Positions 27,038-35,846 of a stretch of DNA of 64,000 nt are shown here, one piece after another (positions within the stretch are counted from its first letter, which is position 1; each line of letters begins with the position of its first letter). The DNA comes from JASGDN01 sp049841275. Lineage in GTDB: Bacteria; Chloroflexota; Chloroflexia; Thermomicrobiales; UBA6265. The DNA lies in assembly GCA_049841275.1 (NCBI GenBank), contig JASGDN010000065.1:1-64000 (forward strand), given 5' to 3'. Under the pieces are notes generated by a model, which searched no databases, was not told where the DNA came from, and was given only the letters and a program-made list of their open reading frames with translations. The position numbers were made by a program, and so were the translations under genes.

Positions 27038-28062
27038 GGGATCTCCGGCCATTGGAGCACCATCGACTGCATGGCGAGCCGTGGACGGACATTCGTCTCC
27101 AGATCGAGGATGCAGCGCTCGACGCCGCGGATGGCTGCGAGAATGGACTGCGGCCGAGGCGGCTCCCCGGCCGGGAGTGCCTGAACGGCGGCAAAGAGGG
27201 CGCGTCGCCATTCGAGTTGCACGGCCAGGAGTTCGTCGAAAATGGCTTCGCGGTCTTTCGTGAAGCGATCCGCCAGCGTGGTCGCCCGAATGAGACGATC
27301 GTATTCGCTGCTCCGCACCCAGGTCCGGGCAGCGGTGTGCAATGCCTCCTGGCGCTCGACAAGTGAGGGATCGACAGCAGCCTCGAATGCCCAGCCGATC
27401 CGGCCGTCGCTCAGCTCGGCGATGGATGTCGCGAGCGCGTCATCTACTCTGGAAGCGGCCAGTGCGCTGGCGATCGTGGCGGGCGGAACGACCTGCATCG
27501 GGATCGTGACGCAACGGGAGAGGATCGTCGGCAGGAGCAGTTCGACATCGGAGGTGAGCAATAGGATTACCGTGTAGGCCGGCGGCTCCTCCAGTGTCTT
27601 GAGGAAGGCTTCCTGGGCGGTTTCCTGTATCGTCTCCACGTCGTCGACGATGGCGACACGCCAGTTCGCTTCCACCGGTCGGAGCGCAACGTTTGCGGAG
27701 ATGTCGCGCACGGTAGCGATGTTGAGGGACGTGTTCCGGGAGGTGCTGGACGACTTCTCGGCGGCGGCCTGGGTCGTCAGGTCGACAATGGTGACATCCG
27801 GATGTACTCCACGCAGGACGCGCCGGCAGCGCGAGCATTCGCCGCAGGGAATACCCGGAGCGACTGGCCGCTCGCAGACGAGCGCACGGGCGAACTCGAT
27901 GGCGAGGGTCCGCTTCCCGATCGCATCCGGCCCGGTGAGGATGTAGGCGTGACGCGGGCCATGAACCGCCGCACGTTGCAGGTCGGCAACGGCGCGATCG
28001 TGACCCCAGATCCGCCAGCCGGACGGGCCGATGGCTGGCACGATGCCCGAACGCTCGCTCAT
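27034..28062 (-). CDS. holB: DNA polymerase III delta' subunit
   Basis: Clamp-loader subunit. The 342-aa product has a P-loop variant TGPDAIGKRTLA, the zinc module with CGECSRCRRVLRGVHPDV plus an upstream Cys, DDVETIQETAQEAFLKTLEEPP, and the SRC motif (LPTILSRC). GKR in place of GK[ST] fits delta', which does not hydrolyse ATP. A run of two or three genes is coupled downstream, and a membrane-protein gene ends 9 bp upstream. Confidence 0.92.
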   Translation of the reverse strand: MSERSGIVPAIGPSGWRIWGHDRAVADLQRAAVHGPRHAYILTGPDAIGKRTLAIEFARALVCERPVAPGIPCGECSRCRRVLRGVHPDVTIVDLTTQAAAEKSSSTSRNTSLNIATVRDISANVALRPVEANWRVAIVDDVETIQETAQEAFLKTLEEPPAYTVILLLTSDVELLLPTILSRCVTIPMQVVPPATIASALAASRVDDALATSIAELSDGRIGWAFEAAVDPSLVERQEALHTAARTWVRSSEYDRLIRATTLADRFTKDREAIFDELLAVQLEWRRALFAAVQALPAGEPPRPQSILAAIRGVERCILDLETNVRPRLAMQSMVLQWPEIP

Positions 28063-28071
28063 GCGCGTTCC

Positions 28072-28821
28072 TCAGGCGGCCCGGCGCTTGACCGGACGGC
28101 GGCGCGTCTGGGGCGTCTGCTGCTGGACTTCCTCCCCGGCACCGAGCAGGTTCACCAGGCGGTCGCGTTCTGCGCTGGTGAAGGTCGGATCGGCGGGCAG
28201 CGAGAGGACGAAGGCGGGCACTTCCTCGCCATGGAGCACCGGGTATTCTGGGTTCTCGATCTCGAGTTCCACCAGCGGATGCAGGAAGACGATCATGCCC
28301 TCCACATCGACCTCAAGCTGGTTTTCTTTCAGGTAGTTCTCGACCTCGGCCAAGGCTTCCTCGGTGTCCATGTTTGGATTGCCGAGCTGCGGGCCGCTGA
28401 ACCCGAAGAGCCGGCGGAAGCCGCCACCCTTCCTGCGCCACTTGCCGCCGGCGCTTTCGATATTGCCGTCGATCTCGCGGGAGGTCAGGACGAGCATGCC
28501 GCCCGGGTAGACAAGAACGTGCTCTGCCTTGTGCTTGCCGATGGTCGGATAGTGGATCAGCGTGTACCGATCACCGAGCTTGGCCAGTTGGTGATCGAGC
28601 ATCTGGTCGTTGCGGGGGTTGCGCGACCATTTTCCGACCTGCTGCATGCCCATGTTGAAGAGCACGAAGCCGAGGAACATCGCGGCATAGGCCGGCAGGA
28701 TCATCTTCGGGTTGAGCGCGATCCAGAGCGACGACGTGAGGATCGCGAATCCGGCGAACGCGATGTAGCGCGCGCGGCGCTTGCGTTGCTGGATATACGC
28801 ATTGTGGCGGACGGTGCGCAT
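28072..28821 (-). CDS. Two-TM membrane protein, NERD-like soluble domain
   Basis: A 249-aa protein with two helices near residues 19-58 (YIAFAGFAILTSSLWIA, MILPAYAAMFLGFVLFNMG). A cytosolic part (DHQLAKLGDRYTLIHYPTI, AEHVLVYPGGMLVLTSREIDG) looks like a nuclease-related (NERD) domain but lacks a clear full active site. The C-terminus is basic (TRRRPVKRRAA). It is 9 bp upstream of holB. The 28822-28964 gap has no recognised feature. Confidence 0.65.
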   Translation of the reverse strand: MRTVRHNAYIQQRKRRARYIAFAGFAILTSSLWIALNPKMILPAYAAMFLGFVLFNMGMQQVGKWSRNPRNDQMLDHQLAKLGDRYTLIHYPTIGKHKAEHVLVYPGGMLVLTSREIDGNIESAGGKWRRKGGGFRRLFGFSGPQLGNPNMDTEEALAEVENYLKENQLEVDVEGMIVFLHPLVELEIENPEYPVLHGEEVPAFVLSLPADPTFTSAERDRLVNLLGAGEEVQQQTPQTRRRPVKRRAA

Positions 28822-28964
28822 AGGTGATCCGGTGCATCCTGACGAGGGGAATGAGGACGGGCGGACGCACGGCTTTGGCGTCCCGATCGTCGATCGATGC
28901 CCGCGTGTGACCGCAGGGAGTTTACCATGCGGCTCCTTGCAGTCTGGCAGCGATGCCGCGCGGT

Positions 28965-29774
28965 TCAGACGGGGCTGAGCGGGATGCCGGCGACACGCTC
29001 CAGCCAGAATCGTCCACCGGCGAGGGCGAGCATCACCGCGAGGCCGAGCGCCGCAGCGACCGCTCCGGGAACATGCAGGTCCTCCAGTCGTCGCACGCGT
29101 TCATCAATGCGGAAGAGCAGCAGGACGATGACGAGCATGAGGACCGTGAGGGTCATCCAGGCGGACGCCATCAGCAGGGCCGCGATCGGCATGAAGAACG
29201 GTCCCCATCCGGAGAGCACGGCGGCGCCGAACGCGAGACCGCCGAATGCCACCCCGCGCAGGTCGCCGAAGGAGCGGACGGTCGGCTTCGGACTCGAGAA
29301 GTTCCACATCGACGACGCCAGGAGCCAGGTGAGGATCACGGCCAGGGCGACGCCGGTTCCGAATCCGCTTACGAGGCGCATGACGTTCGTTGGGGGATAT
29401 GGGTGCCAGAGCCCGAGGTCACGGAGCAGCGAGTTGAACCCATCCAACCCCATCGCCACGACGCAGGCAACGAGGAAGACGATGATCCGCCGAGGCGGGT
29501 TGCCGTAGAAACGCAGACGGCGGTCGATGGCGAGCCAGGCGAAGGTGACGATCGTTCCGCCGTAGATCCCCGTCATCCGGCCGTCGAAGGGGAGTGCGTT
29601 CCCGGCGAAGGTGAAGGTATGCGAGGGCGTTTGGGCGCAGAGGCCGTGGAGGACCGAGTGCGCCTTCGCACCATACGCGCCAGGGAACGCGAGGAATGCG
29701 ACCGCCCCGGTGAGCGCGATCGCCATCCAGAGCCAGTACGTTCTGATGCGGGAGCATATCGACGGGATCGTCAT
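28965..29774 (-). CDS. DUF2085 family membrane protein
   Basis: A 269-aa polytopic protein with about seven helices. The segment HSVLHGLCAQTPSHTFTFAGNALPFDGRMTGIYGG matches the DUF2085 core (C-x-Q-x-P-S-H then R-M/C-x-GIYxG). Function unknown. It is divergent from the PAP2 gene across ~115 bp, which holds a possible TACTCT -10 for the plus strand. Confidence 0.75.
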   Translation of the reverse strand: MTIPSICSRIRTYWLWMAIALTGAVAFLAFPGAYGAKAHSVLHGLCAQTPSHTFTFAGNALPFDGRMTGIYGGTIVTFAWLAIDRRLRFYGNPPRRIIVFLVACVVAMGLDGFNSLLRDLGLWHPYPPTNVMRLVSGFGTGVALAVILTWLLASSMWNFSSPKPTVRSFGDLRGVAFGGLAFGAAVLSGWGPFFMPIAALLMASAWMTLTVLMLVIVLLLFRIDERVRRLEDLHVPGAVAAALGLAVMLALAGGRFWLERVAGIPLSPV

Positions 29775-29890
29775 GCATGGGTCCGGGATGCGGCCGGAAA
29801 GCCAGCCGGCCAGCGACGGGATACTGCACAGAGTGTACTCTTCTGCCGAATCGAACGACGACGAGACGCGGGGGAGATCCTGGGGAGACG

Positions 29891-30628
29891 ATGGCGAAGA
29901 ACAGGTTTGGTGGAAGCCTCTCGCGGGGGCCGCGAACGTTCCGGGACCGGCATTCGGGTCAGTTCAACTCGCAGCGTCTGGCCTTTGCGCGGGGGAGGCA
30001 GGGCTTCCTGATCGTGACGATCCTGTTGGGGATCTTCGCGGTGCTCTTCTCGTTGGTGTGGGCGAACAAGACCGCGGCAACCGATGCCGCGGTGACATTG
30101 CGACTACAGAAGCGGGATCATCCCCATTTCGACCGGTTGATGCGGATCGTCTCCTGGCCAGGGTTCCCGCCGCAGAGCAGGATCATTCCGCCGTCGATCG
30201 CGGGTGTACTCTGGATGCTGGGCTTTCGGCTGGAGGCGGTCTTCCAGTTGATGGCCTGGGGGACCGGTTTTATCTCGTTCACGGTGAAGCGGATCATGCG
30301 GCGGTCGCGCCCGACGTCGGAGAACGGGATCAAGGTCGCCGTGGCGAACATCGGCGGCAGCAGTTTCCCGAGCGGGCACGTCATCAACTACGTCGGCGTC
30401 TACGGGTTTCTCGCCTACCTGGCCTTTACTTGGATCCGGCCTTCCGTGATCCGGCGAACCGTGGTCGGGCTGCTGACGGGCCTGCTTGCGCTGGTCGGAC
30501 CGAGCCGGATCTACCTCGGCCACCACTGGCTGACGGACACGATGGCGTCCTACCTGCTGGGCAGCAGCTACCTGATCGTGCTGACAGGGGTCTACCGGCG
30601 CGTCCGCATGTGGGTCAACGGGCAGTAG
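29891..30628 (+). CDS. PAP2-superfamily membrane phosphatase
   Basis: A 245-aa integral membrane protein with the three acid-phosphatase motifs: KRIMRRSRP, SSFPSGH and SRIYLGHHWLTD. These place the active site on the outer face, where such enzymes dephosphorylate undecaprenyl pyrophosphate or phosphatidic acid. About five to six helices are visible. The ATG at 29891 follows a GGGGAG site. The basic N-terminus (KNRFGGSLSRGPR) precedes the first helix. Confidence 0.85.
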   Translation: MAKNRFGGSLSRGPRTFRDRHSGQFNSQRLAFARGRQGFLIVTILLGIFAVLFSLVWANKTAATDAAVTLRLQKRDHPHFDRLMRIVSWPGFPPQSRIIPPSIAGVLWMLGFRLEAVFQLMAWGTGFISFTVKRIMRRSRPTSENGIKVAVANIGGSSFPSGHVINYVGVYGFLAYLAFTWIRPSVIRRTVVGLLTGLLALVGPSRIYLGHHWLTDTMASYLLGSSYLIVLTGVYRRVRMWVNGQ

Positions 30629-30967
30629 GTATCGTTGACACATCATTCTGGGAGAAGCAGGGTCCCGGCCTGGAATCCGAGACGGCCCGTCGTTCCGATG
30701 GCGTCCGGTGGACGCGGTGACGGAATGGACGATTCCGGGATATCGATTCCCGGTCGATCGTGCTCTCGCTTAGTTGCGCATAGGGGTTCTGATCGTCGCT
30801 CAACGTGACATGCCGTGTTGGGTGTATTGGGACTCCGCGAATGCCACATGAGCGTGGATGGTGCATGCACTCAGAATGACGGTGGTGTTGAGCACCGCGG
30901 ACGCCAACATCGTGATGTGGCCCGGTTGACATGGTGCGGAGCAGCGGTCGTGATTCCTTGCACGAAC
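30629..30967. other. Intergenic region before the ileS leader
   Basis: No coding signal is seen. Two degenerate copies of a short sequence also present near 40590-40628 lie at about 30785-30813 and 30867-30893 (CTCAGAATGACGGTGG versus CTCAGGATGACATGGG). A TTGACA at 30926 has no -10 at a suitable distance. Confidence 0.4.
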
Positions 30968-30976
30968 TGCTACACT
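30968..30976 (+). promoter_or_regulatory. Extended -10 promoter element of ileS
   Basis: TGC TACACT lies about 12 nt before the likely leader start. No consensus -35 is present, as common for extended -10 promoters. The resulting leader length (~290 nt) matches the trp leader. Confidence 0.5.
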
Positions 30977-30982
30977 GAGAAG

Positions 30983-31272
30983 TGACATCTTCACCGATGG
31001 CGCCGACGGAAACCGCGCCGTTGCAGGGACGCTCGCAGCAAGTCCGGGACGATGGGAGCCGGACAGCCGCACCTGCAGCAGGACATCGTTCCCGAGCCGT
31101 TGCCCGAACGGGTTCTCCCCAAGTAGACGCAGCCGGCATCCGCCCGTTACCGCGGAAGTATCCCGCCCGGAAGTCGATTCGACCCGTGCAGGATCAAGGT
31201 GGGTCCGGTTTGCCGGGCCAACTGAGGTGGTACCGCGGCATCGCTCGTCCTCTGATCGAGGGCGGGCTTTTT
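30983..31272 (+). promoter_or_regulatory. T-box riboswitch, tRNA-Ile type, upstream of ileS
   Basis: Contains the antiterminator T-box core GAGGTGGTACCGCGG (31224-31238). It is followed by a terminator stem (31243-31252 with 31258-31267, two G-U pairs) and TTTTT (31268-31272). The AGTAGACG block at 31122-31129 is shared with the trp leader. ATC at 31085-31087 lies 37 nt before it, the same spacing as the TGG specifier in trp, so it is the likely Ile codon. The variable T of GGTGGTACC pairs with A73 of tRNA-Ile. Uncharged tRNA would favour the antiterminator and ileS expression. Confidence 0.9.
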
Positions 31273-31330
31273 GTTTCGATTTCCCCCGGCGTTCGACCGT
31301 CTATCAAACCGGCAAACGAGGAACTACGAC

Positions 31331-34300
31331 GTGACAGAGACGAAGTCCCGATCTACCACTTTCAGCGAGGTATCCACCAAGGTCGACTTCCCGAAGATGG
31401 AGCGTGACCTGCTCGACTGGTGGTATTCCACCGGCATCGTCGAGCAATATCTCCATCGCAACGATGGGTCGGAGGAGCGCTTTTCCTTCATTGACGGCCC
31501 GATCACCGCGAACAACCCGATGGGCGTCCATCATGCCTGGGGACGGACGTACAAGGATGTCTTCCAGCGCTACAATGCCATGCTCGGCAAGAAGCAGCGC
31601 TTCCAGAATGGCTTCGACTGCCAGGGGCTGTGGGTCGAGGTCGAGGTCGAGAAGGAACTCGGGCTGAAGAACAAGCGCGAGATCGAGGCGTTCGGCATCG
31701 CCGAGTTCGTCGAGCGCTGCAAGCAGCGAGTCTGGAAATATTCGGAGCGGCAGACGGAGCAGTCGAAGCGCCTCGGCTATTTCATGGACTGGGACAATTC
31801 GTACTACACGATGTCCGACGAGAACAATTACACGATCTGGCACTTCCTGAAGACGTGCTTCGAGCGCGGCTGGATCTACAAGGGGCACGACGTGATGCCC
31901 TGGTGCCCGCGTTGCGGGACGGGCCTCTCCGAGCACGAGATCGTGACCGAGGGCTACCAGGAGCGCACGCATCTCTCCGTCTATGTCGAATTCCCGCTGG
32001 TCGACGAGAATGCCAGTCTCCTGGTTTGGACGACGATGCCCTGGACGCTCGCCAACCAGGTGATGGTCGCGGTCCACCCCGACTTCACCTACGTGAAGGT
32101 GCGTCAGGGCGAAAAGTATTTTTATGTCGCCAAGGAGGCCCTGCGGAATGCTCTCCGTAGTGACTACGAGGTCGTCGCCGAACTGACCGGCGCGGAACTG
32201 GTCGGACGGCACTATCGCGGGCCGTTCCCCGAGTTGCCGTCGCAGGAGGGCATGCCCCACGTCGTGATCCCCTGGACGGACGTCTCCGTTGACGAAGGCA
32301 CCGGTCTCGTCCATCAGGGTTCCAGCGGCGGTAAGGAAGACTACGAACTGGCCAAGGAGCACGGCTTCCCGATCGTTCCGGTGCTCGACGATGCTGGAAC
32401 GTTCCTCGATGGATTCGGCTGGCTCACGGGCCTTGGAGCGCACGAGGCAGCCCGGGCCATCGCCGACAACCTGAAGGAGAAGGGCATCCTCTACCGGAGC
32501 GAGCCCTACACCCACCGCTACCCGGTCTGCTGGCGTTGCGGCACGGATCTCCTCTTCCGGCTGGTCGATGAGTGGTTCATCAGCATGGACGAGTTGCGGC
32601 CGCAGTTGAAGAACTCGGCGCGGACGACCAACTGGATTCCGGCATTCGGCCGCGAGCGCGAGCTCGACTGGCTGGAGCACATGGCCGACTGGATGATCTC
32701 GAAGAAGCGGTACTGGGGACTCGCCCTGCCAATCTTCGACTGCCAGGAATGCGGCTCGTTCGAGGTCATCGGCTCCGAGACCGAACTGAAGGAACGCGCG
32801 ATCGAGGGGTGGGATGAGTTCGAGGGCCACACCCCGCACCGACCGTACGTCGATGCGGTGAAGATTGCCTGTTCCAGCTGCGGTGCGCCGGTATCGCGCA
32901 TCAAGGATGTCGGTAACCCGTGGCTTGACGCGGGCATCGTCGCACTCTCGACGCTGAACTACCGGCACGACAAGGAATACTGGTCGGAGTGGTATCCGGC
33001 GGATCTCATCTCGGAGAGCTTCCCCGGCCAGTTCCGGAACTGGTTCTACGCGCTGATCGCCGAGAGCACCGCGCTCACCGGCGAGACTCCCACGAAGAAC
33101 GTCTTCTCGTACGCGCTGATGCGGGACGAGAAGGGCGAGGAGATGCACAAGAGCAAGGGCAACGCGATCTGGTTCGACGATGCCGCCGACGAGATCGGGG
33201 TGGACACCATGCGCTGGATGTTCACCACGGTGAACCCGAGCACGAACATCCACTTCGGCTACCACGCCACCGATGATGTGCGTCGCCGCTTCATCCTGCC
33301 GCTCTGGAACTCCTATTCGTTCTTCACGACCTACGCGCGGATCGATGGTTGGACGCCGGGTGCGACCAGCACGCCGGTCGCCGAGCGGACGTTGCTCGAC
33401 CGCTGGCTGCTCTCCCGCGCGCACGAGCTCGTCGGCTACGTGCGGGAGCGGATGGGCGAGTTCGATATCGCATCCGGGACGCGGGCGATCGAGAACTTCG
33501 TTGTGGAAGAACTCTCCAACTGGTACATCCGGCGCAACCGCCGCCGCTTCTGGAAGCCGGAGAGCGACGCGGACAAGCATGCCGCCTACGAGACGCTCTA
33601 CGAGGCACTGGTATTGGTCACGAAGCTGGTTGCGCCGTTCATCCCGTTTGTCTCCGAATCGATGTACCAGAATCTCGTGCGTTCGGTGAATGAGTTCGCG
33701 CCGGAATCGGTCCACCTCACCGACTTCCCGGTCGCGGTCGAGTCGCTGATCGACCGCCAGCTGACGCGCGAGATGACGGCTGTCCTGGCCGTGGTCAAGC
33801 TGGGCCGCGCGGCGCGTTCGGAGGCGAACCTGAAGGTTCGCCAACCGTTGCCGGCGATCCTTGTCCACACGCCGGATCCGGCGGACGCCGAGGCGGTCGT
33901 GCGGTTGAAGGACCAGATCCTCGACGAACTGAACGTCAAGGATGTGCGGGCGCTGGATGAGCTCGGCGACGTGGTTTCGCACGAGGTCAAGCCGAACCTG
34001 CCGGTGCTTGGGCCAAAGTACGGCAAGCAGCTCGGCGCCATCCGTGCGGCGCTCGGTGCGGCAAACCCGTCCGACGTCTCTGCGACGGTCGATCGCGGTG
34101 AGTCGGTGTCCTTGACGCTCAAGGATGGCGCAACGGTCGAACTCCTGCCGGACGAGGTGCTGGTGAGCCTCCGCAAGCGTGAGGGATTCGCCGCTGCCCA
34201 GGGACCGGAGGCGACCGTTGTGCTCGACACGACCTTGACGCCGGAACTGGTGCAGGAAGGCATTGCCCGCGATGTCGTCCGCGCGGTGCAGGACGCGCGC

Positions 34301-34513
34301 AAGCAGCTGGAACTGAACATCGAGGACACGATCGCCCTCACCTACGATGCGCCCGGGCCAGTCGCCTCGGCAATCGGGGCGTTTGCGGATTATGTCTCGC
34401 GAGAGGTGCTGGCGACGCGTCTGGAGGCTGGAACCGGCCTCGCGGGCAAGGACGGGTACACTGAGGTGAACGTCGGCGGTGAGACAGTCGCCATCGCGAT
34501 CGTCCGCGCCTGA
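31331..34513 (+). CDS. ileS: Isoleucyl-tRNA synthetase, type 2 with swapped signature motif
   Basis: Charges tRNA-Ile. The 1060-aa class I enzyme has GPITANNPMGVHHAWGRTYKD at residues 56-76, the editing-domain marker WTTMPWTLANQ, the zinc-ribbon pairs CPRC and CQEC/CSSC, MHKSKGN (605-611) for KMSKS, and the long C-terminal domain of type 2 IleRS. The HIGH motif reads GVHH (65-68): the first His and the Gly have swapped places. Such swapped type-2 enzymes are reported to resist mupirocin strongly. The GTG at 31331 has GAGGA upstream. The T-box leader confirms the amino-acid identity. Confidence 0.95.
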   Translation: MTETKSRSTTFSEVSTKVDFPKMERDLLDWWYSTGIVEQYLHRNDGSEERFSFIDGPITANNPMGVHHAWGRTYKDVFQRYNAMLGKKQRFQNGFDCQGLWVEVEVEKELGLKNKREIEAFGIAEFVERCKQRVWKYSERQTEQSKRLGYFMDWDNSYYTMSDENNYTIWHFLKTCFERGWIYKGHDVMPWCPRCGTGLSEHEIVTEGYQERTHLSVYVEFPLVDENASLLVWTTMPWTLANQVMVAVHPDFTYVKVRQGEKYFYVAKEALRNALRSDYEVVAELTGAELVGRHYRGPFPELPSQEGMPHVVIPWTDVSVDEGTGLVHQGSSGGKEDYELAKEHGFPIVPVLDDAGTFLDGFGWLTGLGAHEAARAIADNLKEKGILYRSEPYTHRYPVCWRCGTDLLFRLVDEWFISMDELRPQLKNSARTTNWIPAFGRERELDWLEHMADWMISKKRYWGLALPIFDCQECGSFEVIGSETELKERAIEGWDEFEGHTPHRPYVDAVKIACSSCGAPVSRIKDVGNPWLDAGIVALSTLNYRHDKEYWSEWYPADLISESFPGQFRNWFYALIAESTALTGETPTKNVFSYALMRDEKGEEMHKSKGNAIWFDDAADEIGVDTMRWMFTTVNPSTNIHFGYHATDDVRRRFILPLWNSYSFFTTYARIDGWTPGATSTPVAERTLLDRWLLSRAHELVGYVRERMGEFDIASGTRAIENFVVEELSNWYIRRNRRRFWKPESDADKHAAYETLYEALVLVTKLVAPFIPFVSESMYQNLVRSVNEFAPESVHLTDFPVAVESLIDRQLTREMTAVLAVVKLGRAARSEANLKVRQPLPAILVHTPDPADAEAVVRLKDQILDELNVKDVRALDELGDVVSHEVKPNLPVLGPKYGKQLGAIRAALGAANPSDVSATVDRGESVSLTLKDGATVELLPDEVLVSLRKREGFAAAQGPEATVVLDTTLTPELVQEGIARDVVRAVQDARKQLELNIEDTIALTYDAPGPVASAIGAFADYVSREVLATRLEAGTGLAGKDGYTEVNVGGETVAIAIVRA

Positions 34514-34532
34514 ACGAGCGGAACCTGACCTC

Positions 34533-34602
34533 GTAGGGGCGTTACATGTGATAGCCCGAGGTTTCGATCGGGATCCCGGGCGATCACAAGGATCGCCCCT
34601 AC
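34533..34602. repeat. GTAGGGGCG-type palindromic repeat, copy A
   Basis: A 70-bp imperfect palindrome between ileS and ychF, bounded by GTAGGGGCG and CGCCCCTAC with inner GTGAT-GCCCG / CGGGC-ATCAC arms. It resembles copy B at 40658-40684. Confidence 0.7.
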
Positions 34603-34723
34603 CTGCCATTGCGTCGTTATCGCACCTATTTTGTGCGGTGCCTCACAGGGCCTTCCCTACGCAGCGACACCGATGGGTGTGCATGAAGTACGTCCCATAG
34701 GGTGGAAAGAGATCAACTGGACT

Positions 34724-35836
34724 GTGGCTACCAAACTCGTCATCATCGGCCTGCCCGCGACGGGCAAGACCACCGTTTTCAACGCCCTCACCCATGCGGA
34801 GGCCGCGACCGGGACGTTCGGCGCGAGCGGCGACGAGCCGAATCTCGCCACCGTGAAGGTTCCCGATCCGCGCCTGGACGCGCTGACCGAACTCTTCAAT
34901 CCGGAACGCAAGGTTCCCGCGGACGTGCAGTATCTCGATGTCGCCGGCATCGCGAAAGGCATTGCGGAGAAGGGCATGGGTGGCCAGTTGCTTGGGCACC
35001 TCGCCCAGGCCGATGCGCTCGTACATGTTGTCCGCGCCTTCGAGGACCCGAACGTCCCCCACTCGGAGGAATCGGTCGATCCGATGCGCGATATCGAGAC
35101 GCTGAACCTTGAACTCGCGTTCAGCGATCTTGGCCTGATCGAGAAACGGATTCAGCGGATCGAGAGCCAGCTCGGCAAGATGCGCGGTCCGGAGAAGGAG
35201 GTCAACGAGCGTGAGTTGGCCGTCCTCAAGGTGCTGAAGGAGACGGTCGAGAGCGACAAACCGCTGCGCGATGTGGTGGACGACATCGATCCGGACGAAT
35301 ACAAGCTCGTGCGCGGGTTCGGATTCCTCTCTGCGAAACCAATGCTGATCCTGCTCAACATCGGTGAGGACCAGCTCGGTGCGCCGGCAGAAACGCTGCT
35401 TGCCGAGGCGCGGGAGCGATTCGCTGGACACAAGGTCTCCGTCGATGCGATTGCCGGGCAGATCGAGATGGAGATCGGACAGCTGGATGCCGAGGATGCC
35501 GCCGTGTTCATGGCCGATCTCGGCATCGAGGAATCGGCGCTCGGGCGGATCATCCGCGAGTCGTTCGACCTTCTCGGCCTGATGCCCTTTTTCACGGTCG
35601 GTCCGGAGGAATGCCGGGCGTGGACGATCCGGCGGGGCGAGACGGCGGTCGAAGCAGCCGGTGCGATCCACAGCGATATCCAGCGCGGGTTCATCCGGGC
35701 CCAGGTGATCGCGTATCAGGATATGATCGACGCGAAGACGATGGCCGAGGTCCGCAAACGCAGAACCCTGCGACGTGAGGGGAAGACCTATGAGGTCGCG
35801 GATGGCGACATCATCGAGTTCCTCTTCAACGTGTAG
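34724..35836 (+). CDS. ychF: Redox-regulated ATPase YchF (Obg-family)
   Basis: A 370-aa translation-associated P-loop ATPase of the OBG family. Motifs: GLPATGKTTVFNALT (G1; here A-T in place of the usual N-V and Thr in place of Ser), YLDVAGIAKG (G3), LNIGED in place of NxxE, and a C-terminal TGS domain (VGPEECRAWTIRRG, GKTYEVADGDIIEFLFNV). The GTG at 34724 gives the usual start ATKLVIIGLP; a longer frame begins in the spacer. A 2H phosphoesterase gene starts 10 nt after its stop. Confidence 0.92.
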   Translation: MATKLVIIGLPATGKTTVFNALTHAEAATGTFGASGDEPNLATVKVPDPRLDALTELFNPERKVPADVQYLDVAGIAKGIAEKGMGGQLLGHLAQADALVHVVRAFEDPNVPHSEESVDPMRDIETLNLELAFSDLGLIEKRIQRIESQLGKMRGPEKEVNERELAVLKVLKETVESDKPLRDVVDDIDPDEYKLVRGFGFLSAKPMLILLNIGEDQLGAPAETLLAEARERFAGHKVSVDAIAGQIEMEIGQLDAEDAAVFMADLGIEESALGRIIRESFDLLGLMPFFTVGPEECRAWTIRRGETAVEAAGAIHSDIQRGFIRAQVIAYQDMIDAKTMAEVRKRRTLRREGKTYEVADGDIIEFLFNV

Positions 35837-35846
35837 CGAGGCCATT

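Noticed and set aside
30926..30931. TTGACA as -35 of the ileS promoter
   Set aside because: The only good -10 (TACACT at 30971) is 39 nt away, too far; an extended -10 explains the start better.
30615..31139. Minus-strand frame across the ileS upstream region
   Set aside because: It runs through the T-box leader and has Cys/Arg/Ser-rich random composition; no ribosome site.
31304..34609. Very long open frame on the minus strand opposite ileS
   Set aside because: It is the antisense shadow of a high-GC gene. Its translation is low-complexity with no family motif, while the plus strand is a complete IleRS behind a T-box.
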